In this document: one piece after another, positions 1 to 7,800 of the stretch
How the letters are laid out: every line of letters begins with the position of its first letter
Position numbering within the stretch: position 1 is the first letter of the stretch
Source: Caballeronia choica
GTDB lineage: Bacteria > Pseudomonadota > Gammaproteobacteria > Burkholderiales > Burkholderiaceae
DNA: 40,920 nucleotides
NCBI RefSeq assembly: GCF_001544535.1
Contig: NZ_FCON02000067.1
Span: forward strand, 1 to 40,920
Direction: 5' to 3'
Position numbers and translations under genes: made by a program
The notes under the pieces: generated by a model
What the model was told of the DNA's origin: nothing
The model's input: only the letters and a program-made list of their open reading frames with translations
The model's database searches: none

Positions 1-294
1 GGCGACCATATAGCGCATGCCAACGATAATGGACTTCAACTTCTTGCCCGATATGGGCAGAATGAATGCGAACTCGCTCTCGGCCGAAAAAACTTCCTGC
101 ACTTCGGCTCTGATAGCGGAGGCGAACGCGGCGCCGCAATCTACACGCTGGTCGGCACCACCAAACTGAACGGTCTTGATCCCGAGGCCTACCTGCGCCA
201 CGTCATCGCTCGCATCGCCGAGCATCCCGTCAATCGCGTCGACGAACTTCTGCCATGGGTCGTTGCCGATCAGCTTCACTTCGACGTCGCCTGA
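1..294 (+). pseudogene. IS66-family transposase (TnpC), 3' remnant
   Basis: One open frame runs in from the left edge and stops with TGA at 292-294. From about base 76 the translation reads [18 protein letters not shown], then [20 protein letters not shown] and a tail ending in ELLPWVV. This is the characteristic C-terminal end of the IS66-family DDE transposase. The 25 or so residues before it do not resemble the usual IS66 sequence (the expected DNN..AERALR stretch is not recognisable), so the copy may be rearranged as well as cut by the window edge. No complete transposase is present here. The family call is from recognition of the conserved C-terminal motif; the decay is inferred. Confidence 0.75.
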
Positions 295-317
295 ACCCAA
301 CACGCTGTCAAGAACGG

Positions 318-335
318 CCGTGGTCGGACGCTTAC
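318..335. repeat. Probable right terminal inverted repeat of the IS66 copy
   Basis: The sequence ends in CGGACGCTTAC at 325-335. Read from the outside it begins GTAAGCGTCCG, and IS66-family terminal repeats typically begin with GTAA. It lies about 40 bp after the TnpC stop, where the right end is expected. The matching left end is outside the window, so this is inferred. Confidence 0.45.
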
Positions 336-336
336 G

Positions 337-732
337 GTGACTACGAGAGACATCAAAGTGATGCCCATCATTTCCGATCTGATGGGCACCACTTTGTCAC
401 AGTCTGAAGAGAAGAAGCCGGGTACCCGAACGGGCCGCCCGAATTACGCCCGGGAACTTCGTGAGCGACTGGCGGCAGCGGCTTGCGAGCCGGGCGTATC
501 GGTCGCGAAGCTGGCGCGGGAGAACGGCATCAACGCGAACATGCTGTTTACCTGGCGGCGGCAATATGGGTCGAGCAGCAAGCTCAGTCTGCCGGGCTCA
601 TTCCGGTCATACTGGTAAGCGACACGCCGACGGAGGTCGTTGGATCATCGCCGGTTAAGCTTCAAAGCGCAGGACACGAAGCCTGGCTCACCTGGCGGCA
701 CGATCGAGATCCGGATCGGTCGAGCGGTGGTA
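337..732 (+). pseudogene. IS66-family TnpA (HTH orfA), frameshifted remnant
   Basis: The translation contains ARELRERLAAAACEPGVSV, then KLARENGINANMLFTWRRQY, the helix-turn-helix region of IS66 OrfA/TnpA. The frame then breaks between about 567 and 600. The continuation (SAGLIPVILVSDTPTE) is one phase over, and a second shift near 640-680 returns to the first phase with PGGTIEIRIGRAVV, the usual TnpA C-terminal stretch. Two frameshifts make the gene non-functional. The first plausible ATG is at 361; the GTG at 337 lies in sequence just outside the previous IS end. At its 3' end it is joined directly to an internal part of TnpB. Confidence 0.7.
354..396. repeat. 17-bp inverted repeat upstream of the TnpA remnant
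   Basis: CAAAGTGATGCCCATCA at 354-370 pairs with TGATGGGCACCACTTTG at 380-396 with a single mismatch, around a 9-nt loop. It overlaps the 5' end of the TnpA reading frame. It could be a regulatory hairpin of the element or the end of another mobile element; the sequence alone does not decide. Confidence 0.6.
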
Positions 733-963
733 AACGAGAATCCGCTGAGTGGCAACGTCTACATCTTCCGGGGCGGTCGCGGCGAGCTGGTGAAGATTCT
801 TTGGGCAACGGAGGACGGAATCTGGCTTCTCGCGAAGCGGCTTGAACGAGGCCGTTTTATCTGGCCCCAAGCCGATAGTGGCGAGCTCCATCGCGTAGTT
901 CGTCGGTCCTTCCGGTTCGGCGATCTCGAATTCCGTGCATCCAAAGTAGTCCCCACCACTTGA
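733..963 (+). pseudogene. IS66-family TnpB (orfB), internal fragment fused to TnpA
   Basis: Right after TnpA residues GRAVV the same frame continues NENPLSGNVYIFRGGRGELV, then AKRLERGRFIWPQADSGEL, which is the middle of the IS66 OrfB/TnpB protein. The TnpA C-terminus, the intergenic stretch and the TnpB N-terminus are all missing, so an internal deletion has fused the two genes in frame. The IS66-like sequence fades after about base 900, and the open frame ends at 963 without the usual TnpB C-terminus. This is a non-functional relic. Confidence 0.7.
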
Positions 964-983
964 AGTGACGGGCATCAGTTTGG
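941..983. repeat. Degenerate inverted repeat downstream of the TnpB remnant
   Basis: CCAAAGTAGTCCCCACCACTT (941-961, 21 nt) faces AAGTGACGGGCATCAGTTTGG (963-983); about 15 of 21 positions can pair. Both the outer CAAAG/TTTGG bases and the GGGCATCA core recall the palindrome at 354-396 on the other side of the IS66 relic. Together they may mark the ends of a second, decayed element that framed it. Inference only. Confidence 0.35.
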
Positions 984-1077
984 ACACCGCTGGGAGCACT
1001 GTCCATGCGGCCTTCAAATGACGCTTGCGCTTATTCGTTAGGCAGACACGACTCTCCCAGGCACTGAACCGAAACTC

Positions 1078-1104
1078 AAGGTGAGTTGCCGAGTCGCTCA
1101 CCTT
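1078..1104 (-). terminator. Hairpin at the hslU stop codon, candidate terminator
   Basis: AAGGTGAG (1078-1085) and CTCACCTT (1097-1104) form a perfect 8-bp stem that overlaps the hslU stop codon on the minus strand. It is followed on that strand only by a weak T-rich run (TTGAGTTT). It may end the hslVU transcript just before the IS66 debris. Confidence 0.45.
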
Positions 1105-2449
1105 ACAGCACGTAGCGCGACAGGTCTTCGTCGTCGGCGACGTCGTTCAATGCGCGATCGACGTAGGCCGAATCGATTCTCACGGGCTGGCCGGCATGAT
1201 TGCCAGCCGCGAACGACACCTCTTCCAGCAGCTTCTCGATCACCGTGTAAAGACGCCGCGCGCCGATATTCTCGGTCTTCTCGTTCACCGAGAACGCGAT
1301 TTCCGCGAGACGCCGAATGCCGTCGTCGGCGAAATCGAGTTGCACGTCTTCCGTGGCGAGCAGCGCCTTGTATTGCTTCACGAGGCTGGCATCGGTCGTG
1401 TTCAGGATCGATTCGAAGTCTTCCACCGACAGCGAATCCAGTTCGACGCGAATCGGAAAGCGGCCCTGCAATTCCGGAATCAGGTCGCTCGGCTTGGCGA
1501 GGTGGAACGCGCCGCTCGCGATGAACAGGATGTGATCGGTCTTGATCATCCCGTATTTGGTGTTGATCGTGGTTCCTTCCACGAGCGGCAGCAGATCGCG
1601 CTGCACGCCCGCGCGCGACACTTCCGGCCCGCCCGCTTCACTGCGCGAGGCGATCTTGTCGATTTCGTCGAGGAATACGATGCCGTTCTGCTCGACGTTC
1701 TGCACGGCCTTCGTCTTCACCTCTTCGTCGTTCAGCAGCTTGCCGGCTTCCTCGTCGGTCAGGAGCTTCAGTGCTTCCTTCACCTTCACCTTGCGGCGCG
1801 TCTTCTTGCCGCCGCCGATATTGGCGAACATCGAACGGATCTGCTCGGTCATGTCTTCCATGCCCGGCGGCCCCATGATGTCCATGCCGACTTGCGGCAT
1901 CTCGACATCGAGTTCGACTTCCTTGTCATCGAGCACGCCTTCGCGCAGGCGCTTGCGGAAAGTCTGGCGCGTGGCGTTGTTGCTGTCGTCGGTGGCTTCG
2001 GCGGCCGTCGACGCACCGAACCCGACCGGGCGCGCCGTCGGCAGCAGGATGTCGAGGATGCGGTCTTCCGCGCGATCTTCCGCCTTCGTGCGGACCTTCT
2101 TCATTTCCGACTCGCGCGTCTGCTTGACCGAGATTTCGATCAGGTCGCGCACGATGCTGTCCACGTCGCGGCCGACGTAGCCGACTTCGGTGAACTTGGT
2201 CGCTTCGATCTTGATGAACGGCGCGTCGGCGAGCTTGGCGAGACGCCGCGCGATTTCAGTCTTGCCGACGCCGGTCGGCCCGATCATCAGAATGTTTTTC
2301 GGGGTGATTTCCTGGCGCAGCGGTTCCGCTACCTGCTGGCGGCGCCAGCGGTTGCGCAGCGCGACGGCAACCGCTTTCTTCGCGCGGCCCTGGCCGATGA
2401 TGTGCTTGTCGAGTTCCGAGACGATCTCGGCGGGAGTCATGGTGGTCAT
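1103..2449 (-). CDS. hslU: HslU (ClpY), ATPase subunit of the HslUV protease
   Basis: AAA+ unfoldase that feeds substrates to the HslV peptidase in the cytoplasm. The 448-residue protein has Walker A GPTGVGKT at about residues 57-64, the pore-loop motif GYVG at about 90-93, Walker B with IVFLDEIDK, a family-typical acidic I-domain insert, and sensor-2 GARRL near the C-terminus. It ends in LSRYVL, the C-terminal tail that docks into HslV in known HslUV structures. Length matches the family. ATG start at 2449; hslV lies 30 nt upstream, so the two are almost certainly co-transcribed. IS66 remnants follow directly after the stop. Confidence 0.98.
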   Translation of the reverse strand: MTTMTPAEIVSELDKHIIGQGRAKKAVAVALRNRWRRQQVAEPLRQEITPKNILMIGPTGVGKTEIARRLAKLADAPFIKIEATKFTEVGYVGRDVDSIVRDLIEISVKQTRESEMKKVRTKAEDRAEDRILDILLPTARPVGFGASTAAEATDDSNNATRQTFRKRLREGVLDDKEVELDVEMPQVGMDIMGPPGMEDMTEQIRSMFANIGGGKKTRRKVKVKEALKLLTDEEAGKLLNDEEVKTKAVQNVEQNGIVFLDEIDKIASRSEAGGPEVSRAGVQRDLLPLVEGTTINTKYGMIKTDHILFIASGAFHLAKPSDLIPELQGRFPIRVELDSLSVEDFESILNTTDASLVKQYKALLATEDVQLDFADDGIRRLAEIAFSVNEKTENIGARRLYTVIEKLLEEVSFAAGNHAGQPVRIDSAYVDRALNDVADDEDLSRYVL

Positions 2450-2479
2450 CGCTTAAGTCCTTTGGCCTGTGGTCGGGTC

Positions 2480-3016
2480 TTACTCGATCGTCTCGATGAC
2501 GCGATTGTGGTTCGTGTAAATGCACATGTCGCCAGCGATCGCGAGCGACTTTTCGACGATATCGCGCGGGCCGAGGTCTGTGTTCTCGGCGAGCGCCTGC
2601 GCCGCGGCCTGCGCATACGCGCCGCCCGAGCCGATCGCGCAGATGCCGTTTTCCGGGTCGAGCACGTCGCCGTTGCCGGTGATGACGAGCGTGGCTTGCG
2701 CGTCGGCGGCGATCAGCATGGCTTCCAGGCGGCGCAGCATGCGGTCGGTGCGCCAGTCCTTCGCCAGTTCGACGGCAGCACGCGTCAGGTTGCCCTGGTG
2801 CTTTTCCAGCTTGGCTTCGAAACGGTCGAGGAGGGAGAACGCGTCGGCGGTGCCGCCGGCGAAGCCGACCAGCACCTTGCCGCCGTAGATGCGGCGCACT
2901 TTCTTCGCGCCGCCTTTCATGACGATGTTGCCGAGCGTCACCTGACCGTCGCCGCCGAGAGCGACCTTGCCGCCGCGCCGCACGGAGACGATGGTCGTGC
3001 CGTGAAATTGTTCCAT
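2480..3016 (-). CDS. hslV: HslV (ClpQ), threonine peptidase subunit of HslUV
   Basis: Proteasome-beta-like peptidase of 178 residues. The start MEQFHG is chosen over an upstream in-frame ATG at 3157 because AAGGAAC sits just before it and the length then fits the family. [20 protein letters not shown] follows; the first Thr of TTIVSV (residue 7) is the expected catalytic nucleophile exposed after a six-residue propeptide is removed. The glycine-rich AIGSGGAYA segment is the conserved proteasome-fold stretch. It precedes hslU in the same operon and has a heat-shock-type promoter candidate upstream. Confidence 0.97.
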   Translation of the reverse strand: MEQFHGTTIVSVRRGGKVALGGDGQVTLGNIVMKGGAKKVRRIYGGKVLVGFAGGTADAFSLLDRFEAKLEKHQGNLTRAAVELAKDWRTDRMLRRLEAMLIAADAQATLVITGNGDVLDPENGICAIGSGGAYAQAAAQALAENTDLGPRDIVEKSLAIAGDMCIYTNHNRVIETIE

Positions 3017-3165
3017 GTGCGTTCCTTTTGAAAACGTAGGACGCGGGCGGCTTCGAGGCCACCGCGCTGTCGAGAATTCGATGGAGTGCACGGCGCGGGG
3101 TTCCACGCATCGTCGCGTTTGAGGCGGACGCGCCGCGCACGGGCCGTTCTTGGGCACGTTGAGGG

Positions 3166-3194
3166 AATTTTAGGGCGGGCCCGGGATTATCAAG
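3166..3194 (-). promoter_or_regulatory. Candidate sigma-32 (heat-shock) promoter of hslVU
   Basis: On the minus strand CTTGATA (3194-3188) and CCCTAAAATT (3175-3166) are separated by 12 nt. This resembles the RpoH pattern CTTGAAA / CCCCATnT and lies about 150 nt upstream of hslV. A sigma-70 reading (TTGATA/TAAAAT) would need a 15-nt spacer, which is short. HslUV is a known heat-shock operon in other proteobacteria. Confidence 0.45.
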
Positions 3195-3245
3195 GCGCGT
3201 TTTCGGGAAGCGCGAAGAAATTGCAATGACGGCGCCGACGTTGCG

Positions 3246-3280
3246 CAAAACAAAAAGGCACACGCAACAGCGTGTGCCTT
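3246..3280 (-). terminator. Rho-independent terminator of dksA
   Basis: AAGGCACACGC (3255-3265) and GCGTGTGCCTT (3270-3280) form an 11-bp perfect stem with an AACA loop. On the minus strand it is followed by a T-rich run (TTTTTGTTTTG). It sits about 60 nt after the dksA stop and separates dksA from hslVU. Confidence 0.85.
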
Positions 3281-3341
3281 CCGAGGCGGCGGGTTTCCCG
3301 CGGCGGGCAAGACCCGCAACGAGTGCTGGCCGAACAGCCGA

Positions 3342-3761
3342 TCAGTCGCCGAACAGCTTCTGGCGCAATTCGCGGCGTTCCTGCGCTTCGAGCGACAGCG
3401 TGGCGGTCGGGCGCGCGATCAGGCGCGGAATGCCGATCGGCTCGCCCGTTTCCTCGCACCAGCCGTAATCGCCGGAGTCGATGCGGGCAAGCGACTGCTG
3501 CACCTTCTTCAGCAGCTTGCGCTCGCGGTCGCGCGTGCGCAGTTCGAGGGCATGTTCTTCCTCGATCGTCGCGCGGTCCGCCGGATCCGGCACGATCACC
3601 GTTTCCCGCAGGTTCTCGGTCGTCTGGCCGGCATTCTTCAGAATGTCGGCCTGCAACTGTTCGAGCCGGCTCTTGAAGAAAGCGAGCTGATCCTCGTTCA
3701 TGTAATCCTTCTCGCTCATCTTCAGGATTTCGGCTTCGGTCAAGAGTCGTTTCGTCGTCAT
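3342..3761 (-). CDS. dksA: DksA-type RNA polymerase-binding transcription factor, three of four zinc cysteines lost
   Basis: Binds the RNA polymerase secondary channel and works with ppGpp in the stringent response. The 139-residue protein starts MTTKRLLTEAE; this start fits the family length far better than the upstream in-frame ATG at 4034. The coiled-coil tip keeps the functional residues: DPADRAT places Asp59, Asp62 and Ala64 where E. coli DksA has D71, D74 and A76. The C-terminal zinc-finger positions read Cys102, Thr105, Ser123, Ala126 where E. coli DksA has four cysteines. It is therefore expected to fold without zinc, like the zinc-independent DksA variants known elsewhere. It stands alone between its own terminator and a long leader. 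Confidence 0.95.
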   Translation of the reverse strand: MTTKRLLTEAEILKMSEKDYMNEDQLAFFKSRLEQLQADILKNAGQTTENLRETVIVPDPADRATIEEEHALELRTRDRERKLLKKVQQSLARIDSGDYGWCEETGEPIGIPRLIARPTATLSLEAQERRELRQKLFGD

Positions 3762-4281
3762 CTGGCTTGCTTCTTCAATGTGGAGCAATGTCTTTCGCAT
3801 CGCCCGCACTTCTGCGTTGCCCGCAGGCAGCGTCCGGTGCGAATGCCTTGCACGGATGGCGCGCTGCCGTGACGCGTTTTCTGTTATTGCGCGTCGATGC
3901 GGGGCCGAACTCCTCTGGAAACCGATTTGGAGTATCACGTCGACGTCCGAACGTAACTTCGGTGCGTCTTCCGTGACCCTCCGACCGTCGAATGTCTGAT
4001 CTCGAATTTGCCTTCCCCCAGGCAAAACCGACACGCCGCATTCGTCAGGTCCCTTCAGTCTTCCCCTTCAGTTTTCCTCTCGTCCGAGGAGCAGTTCGAC
4101 CCGTCAAACGGACCGCCGCCCTTCTTCAGTGGGGCTGTATTGTATCTGAACTGCAATTTCAGACGATAACCGAGGAAAACCCTGTCAATTGCCGCCCGAA
4201 TCTCAAAAATATAACGCCTGAACGGTGAAAAAGCGAACCACGTTCGTGTGTGGGCCAACAGATTGGCGCCGAAAGGCAGTC
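3762..4281. other. dksA upstream region, no gene seen
   Basis: About 520 nt without a convincing gene. On the minus strand a TACAAT -10-like hexamer (4144-4139) lies next to an imperfect dyad TCTGAA-N7-TTCAGA (about 4165-4147). A TTGACA (4188-4183) is also present, but too far from it to pair at 17 nt. The dksA promoter is probably in this AT-richer 4130-4220 stretch, giving a leader of more than 350 nt. The exact promoter is not resolved. Confidence 0.4.
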
Positions 4282-4316
4282 AAAAAAACGCCGCGCTCCG
4301 TGAGCAGCGGCGTTTT
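4282..4316 (-). terminator. Rho-independent terminator of the COG0523 GTPase gene
   Basis: AAAACGCCGC (4285-4294) pairs with GCGGCGTTTT (4307-4316). On the minus strand the stem is followed by a run of seven T. It lies about 90 nt after the stop of the GTPase gene. Confidence 0.85.
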
Positions 4317-4403
4317 CGTGGGTAACTCGTTCGATCCGGACGTTGCGCCGCCGGAAACGAGCATGCTAAATGCATGCCCGGCCGGCGCGCGGCGGTCTCG
4401 GCA

Positions 4404-5483
4404 TTACTTGACGAGACAGGCGTTCAGCCCGTCGGTGATCAGGTCCTGCGGCAGTTCGATACCGATGAAAACCATCTTGCTGTTTTTCTTTTCGATCGGC
4501 TGCCATTTGCCGGCGAGGTCGCTGCCCATCATCTGGTGCACGCCCTGGAAAACGACCTTGCGATCGACGCCCTTCATATAGAGCACGCCCTTGTATCGCA
4601 GCAGCCGCTCGCCGTAGATCTGCAGGATGCCGCCGAGGAAGTCTTCGAGACGATTCGGGTCGAACGGTTTCTCGCTGCGGTAGACGAACGACTTGATCTT
4701 GTCGTCGTGGTGCGCGTGATGGTGATGATGATGCTCGTGATCGTGGCTGTGGTCGTGGCCGCAGGTCGCGTGGTCGTGATCGTCGTCGTGCGCATGGTCG
4801 TGGGCGTGCGCATGGTCGTGATCGTGATCGTCCTCGGCCAGGAAATCGGGGTCGATTTCCAGCTTCGCGTTCAGGTTGAAGCCGCGCAGGTCGAAGATTT
4901 CCTTGATGTCGGCATCGCCGAAATTCACGACCTTGATCGCCGCCCGCGGGTTCATGTGCACAAGCCGGTGCTTCAGATCGTCGAGCGCGGCGGCATCGAC
5001 GAGGTCCGACTTCGTGATAAACAGCCGGTCCGCGAAACCCACCTGGCGCTGCACGACTTCGTGCTCGTCGAGCTGATGATTCGCGTGCTTCGCGTCAACC
5101 AGCGTGATGATCGCGTCGAGCAGGAATTCGTCGGCGATGGTGTTGTCCATGAAGAACGTCTGCGCAACGGGACCGGGGTTTGCCAGGCCCGTCGTTTCGA
5201 TCACGACGCGGTCGAAGTCGAGCGTGCCCGCCTTCTTGCGATCGGCGAGGTCTTCCAGCGCGCGGGCCAGGTCGCCGCGAATCGTGCAGCAGATGCAGCC
5301 GTTGCTCATCTGGATGATCTGCTCGTTCGTTTCCTGCACGAGGATTTCGTTGTCGATGTTCTCTTCGCCGAATTCGTTCTCGATCACGGCGATCTTCATG
5401 CCGTGCTTCTCGTTCAGGATGCGCTTGAGCAGCGTGGTTTTGCCGCTGCCCAGGAAGCCGGTCAGGATGGTAACGGGAATCAT
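4404..5483 (-). CDS. COG0523/CobW-family GTPase with histidine-rich metal-binding loop
   Basis: G3E P-loop GTPase of 359 residues, the YjiA/YeiR/ZigA/CobW family of metal-insertion chaperones. Visible motifs are Walker A GFLGSGKTT (9-17), the family metal site GCICC (62-66), a Walker-B-like VVIETTG (about 93-99) and the guanine motif TKSD (157-160). Residues about 218-260 form a low-complexity segment made almost entirely of His and Asp with one Cys. The CobW C-terminal domain follows (RLLRYKGVLY onward). The His-rich loop points to zinc, nickel or cobalt handling, but the client protein cannot be read from the sequence. No clear Zur box was found in the 143 nt upstream. The gene ends in its own terminator ahead of dksA. 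Confidence 0.93.
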   Translation of the reverse strand: MIPVTILTGFLGSGKTTLLKRILNEKHGMKIAVIENEFGEENIDNEILVQETNEQIIQMSNGCICCTIRGDLARALEDLADRKKAGTLDFDRVVIETTGLANPGPVAQTFFMDNTIADEFLLDAIITLVDAKHANHQLDEHEVVQRQVGFADRLFITKSDLVDAAALDDLKHRLVHMNPRAAIKVVNFGDADIKEIFDLRGFNLNAKLEIDPDFLAEDDHDHDHAHAHDHAHDDDHDHATCGHDHSHDHEHHHHHHAHHDDKIKSFVYRSEKPFDPNRLEDFLGGILQIYGERLLRYKGVLYMKGVDRKVVFQGVHQMMGSDLAGKWQPIEKKNSKMVFIGIELPQDLITDGLNACLVK

Positions 5484-5626
5484 GTTGTCGCCTTGCTTTG
5501 GAGTCGAAGGGTATGCGCGCCGCTTTCGTCTTGCACCGGAAAGCGGCGAGTCAGCCGATTATTGAAACATATTTGTCAAGCGGACGCTTTTCCGTATCCG
5601 CCGCCGATGAGACCAACTATGGCCGC

Positions 5627-6829
5627 TCAGGCGATTTGCAACAGCAGGCCTTTCAGGTATTCGCCTTCCGGGAACGCGGTCAGGAGCGGATGATCGACGC
5701 CTGCGCCGAGCCGCTTTAGGATGCGCGCGTCGACCTTCGCGTCGGCCGCTGCGCCCGCGACGATCTTCTGGAACAGGTCGGCGTCGATCGCGCCGGAACA
5801 GGAATAGGTGAACAGCAGGCCGCCCGGGCGCAGCAGCTTGAACCCGGTGAGGTTGATGTCCTTGTAGGCGCGCGCTGCGCGATCCACGTGTTCACGCGAC
5901 GGCGCGAACTTCGGCGGATCGAGCACGATCAGATCGAAGCGCTCGCCTTCGTCGTAAAGGCGCCGCAGCGTCTTGAACGCGTCGGCGTCGAGCCACTGTG
6001 CGCGTTCGGGGTCAAAACCGTTCGCGAGCACGTTCTGCCGCGCGAGCGCGAGCGCTTCGCCCGACGAATCGATCGACACCACGCGCTTCGCTCCGCCCTT
6101 CAGCGCGGCCAGCGAAAAGCCGCCGGTATAGCAGAAGCAGTTGAGCACGTCGCGGTCGTGTGCGTGCTCCGCGAGCAGCACGCGGTTGTCGCGCTGGTCG
6201 ACGTAGAAGCCCGTCTTGTGGCCGTTCATCACGTCGACGTGATAGCGCACGCCGCATTCGTTCGCGATCAGCGTGTCCGGTGGCGGGTCGCCGGCGAGCA
6301 CGCCCGTGATCTGTTCGAGCGCTTCCTTCTGACGAATCGACACATCCGAGCGCTCGTAGACATTCGGGCAGCCGGTCGCGCCGGTGAGCGCGTTCACGAT
6401 CGCTTCCTTCCAGGCCTCGACGCCCGTCGCCATGAACTGGCAGACGAGTTGGCCGCGTTTCGTGTCGTCGTCGGCGATGTAGTAATCGACGATCAGGCCC
6501 GGCAGGCCATCCGCCTCGCCGAAGATGAGACGCGTCGCACCCGTGTCGCGGATCATCGCCGCGCGGTGCGCGATCGCCCGCTGTACGCGGCGCTTGAAGA
6601 ACGCGTGATCGATCGGCTCGGCTTCGTCGAAGCTCCAGACGCGCGCCCGGATCTGCGAGTGCGGGCTGAACGACGCACGCGCGAGAAAGCGGCCGTCGTG
6701 CGAGCGCACGACGACGGTTGCGCCCGGCGCCGGCTTGCCGTCGACGTGTTCGATCGCGTTCGCGTAGATCCACGGATGGCGGCGCACGAGCGACTTGTCC
6801 TTCGCCGGTTTGAGCGTGATGGTGTTCAT
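5627..6829 (-). CDS. rlmI: 23S rRNA (cytosine-C5) methyltransferase RlmI-type
   Basis: SAM-dependent methyltransferase of 400 residues. The first 75 or so residues are a PUA RNA-binding domain (KDKSLVRRHPWIYANAI). A central EEHD-like linker contains RLIFGEADGLPGLIVD (100-115). The Rossmann methyltransferase domain carries CFCYTGGFSL (231-240), DPPKF (304-308) and SCSG (343-346). This matches RlmI, which makes m5C1962 in E. coli 23S rRNA. It lies 43 nt downstream of xerC on the same strand and is probably co-transcribed. Confidence 0.9.
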   Translation of the reverse strand: MNTITLKPAKDKSLVRRHPWIYANAIEHVDGKPAPGATVVVRSHDGRFLARASFSPHSQIRARVWSFDEAEPIDHAFFKRRVQRAIAHRAAMIRDTGATRLIFGEADGLPGLIVDYYIADDDTKRGQLVCQFMATGVEAWKEAIVNALTGATGCPNVYERSDVSIRQKEALEQITGVLAGDPPPDTLIANECGVRYHVDVMNGHKTGFYVDQRDNRVLLAEHAHDRDVLNCFCYTGGFSLAALKGGAKRVVSIDSSGEALALARQNVLANGFDPERAQWLDADAFKTLRRLYDEGERFDLIVLDPPKFAPSREHVDRAARAYKDINLTGFKLLRPGGLLFTYSCSGAIDADLFQKIVAGAAADAKVDARILKRLGAGVDHPLLTAFPEGEYLKGLLLQIA

Positions 6830-6872
6830 TGAGGTCGTGGTTGGGGCGCCGTTCGCTGGCGCCCGGGGAAGA

Positions 6873-7796
6873 TCAGTCGCGCTTCTTGGCGCGCGGATGC
6901 GCCGAATCGTAGACGCGTGCGAGATGCTGGAAATCGAGCGACGTGTAGACCTGCGTGGCGGTGATGTTCGCGTGGCCGAGCAGCTCCTGTACCGCGCGAA
7001 GGTCGCCGCTCGACTGCAGGACGTGCGTGGCGAACGAGTGCCGCAACACGTGCGGATGCACGTTCGACGGAATGCCGGCGAGGAGCGCCATGCGTTTCAC
7101 GCGCTCGCGCACCACGTTGGGCGACATCCGGTTGCCGCGCACCGACAGGAACAGAGCATGCGGATCGAGCTTCACGAACTGGCCGCGCACGTCGATCCAG
7201 GCGCGCAAGGCGTCGATGGCCTTGCGTCCGACCGGCACCGAGCGGCGCCGGCCGCCCTTGCCGAGCACGGTCACTTCGGTGTTCGGCAGATCGAGCCAGC
7301 CGATGGAACGGTGGCCTTCCGTGTCGACGTAGTACACGTCGAGATTGACCAGTTCCGCCAGCCGCAAGCCCGACGAATAAAACAGTTCGAGGATCGCGTG
7401 ATCGCGCAGCGCCTCGGGCGTGCCCGCCTGTGGCGCGTCCATCAGCGCGTTGGCATCGTCGACGGAAAGTGCTTTTGGCAGCGTCTTCGCGCGTTTGGGC
7501 GCGCGCACCGTCGCGACCGGATTCGCGGCCATTTCGACGCGCTGCGCCAGCCACCGATAAAACGCGCGCCACGCCGAGAGCCGGTGCGCGATCGATCGCG
7601 CGGACAACCCGCCCGAATGCGCGCGCGACACCGCGCCGCGCATGTCGGTCGCGGTGAGCGTCTCCAGCGCGCGGCCGTTCGCCAGCTTCTTCAGTTCGTC
7701 GAGTTCGTGTGTGTAGCCGCGCAGCGTGTGTTCCGACAGCCGCCGCTCGTGTTCGAGCATCGACAGATAATCGGCGACCGGATCGGCGGCGTTCAT
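6873..7796 (-). CDS. xerC: Tyrosine recombinase XerC
   Basis: Site-specific recombinase that resolves chromosome dimers with XerD at dif. The 307-residue protein has an N-terminal SAM-like core-binding domain (about 5-95) and a C-terminal catalytic domain. All catalytic residues are in place: Arg145 (SGLRLAEL), Lys180 (GKGG), His249 and Arg252 (HVLRHSF), His275 (LLGHANI) and Tyr284 (TQVYTSLD). Its position next to dapF and DUF484 is the classic dapF-DUF484-xerC arrangement, which favours XerC over XerD or a phage integrase. Only 4 nt separate it from the upstream gene. Confidence 0.96.
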   Translation of the reverse strand: MNAADPVADYLSMLEHERRLSEHTLRGYTHELDELKKLANGRALETLTATDMRGAVSRAHSGGLSARSIAHRLSAWRAFYRWLAQRVEMAANPVATVRAPKRAKTLPKALSVDDANALMDAPQAGTPEALRDHAILELFYSSGLRLAELVNLDVYYVDTEGHRSIGWLDLPNTEVTVLGKGGRRRSVPVGRKAIDALRAWIDVRGQFVKLDPHALFLSVRGNRMSPNVVRERVKRMALLAGIPSNVHPHVLRHSFATHVLQSSGDLRAVQELLGHANITATQVYTSLDFQHLARVYDSAHPRAKKRD

Positions 7797-7800
7797 CGCT

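Noticed and set aside
688-1101. 137-residue minus-strand frame antisense to the TnpB remnant
   Set aside because: It has no recognisable domain and largely mirrors the IS66 TnpB sequence; its N-terminal part lies in junction DNA next to hslU with no ribosome site. Treated as a shadow.
1196-3031. 611-residue plus-strand frame across hslU and hslV
   Set aside because: Antisense shadow of two well-identified genes; its His/Arg/Asp-rich composition comes from reversed GC3-biased codons.
4700-4835. Possible CRISPR or tandem repeat (repeated GTG/GTC-rich units)
   Set aside because: It is the codon-level repetition of the His/Asp-rich loop inside the COG0523 GTPase, with no constant repeat-spacer pattern.
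6873-7796. Phage or island integrase
   Set aside because: Length, motifs and the dapF-DUF484 neighbourhood mark it as the housekeeping XerC; no att sites or phage genes nearby.
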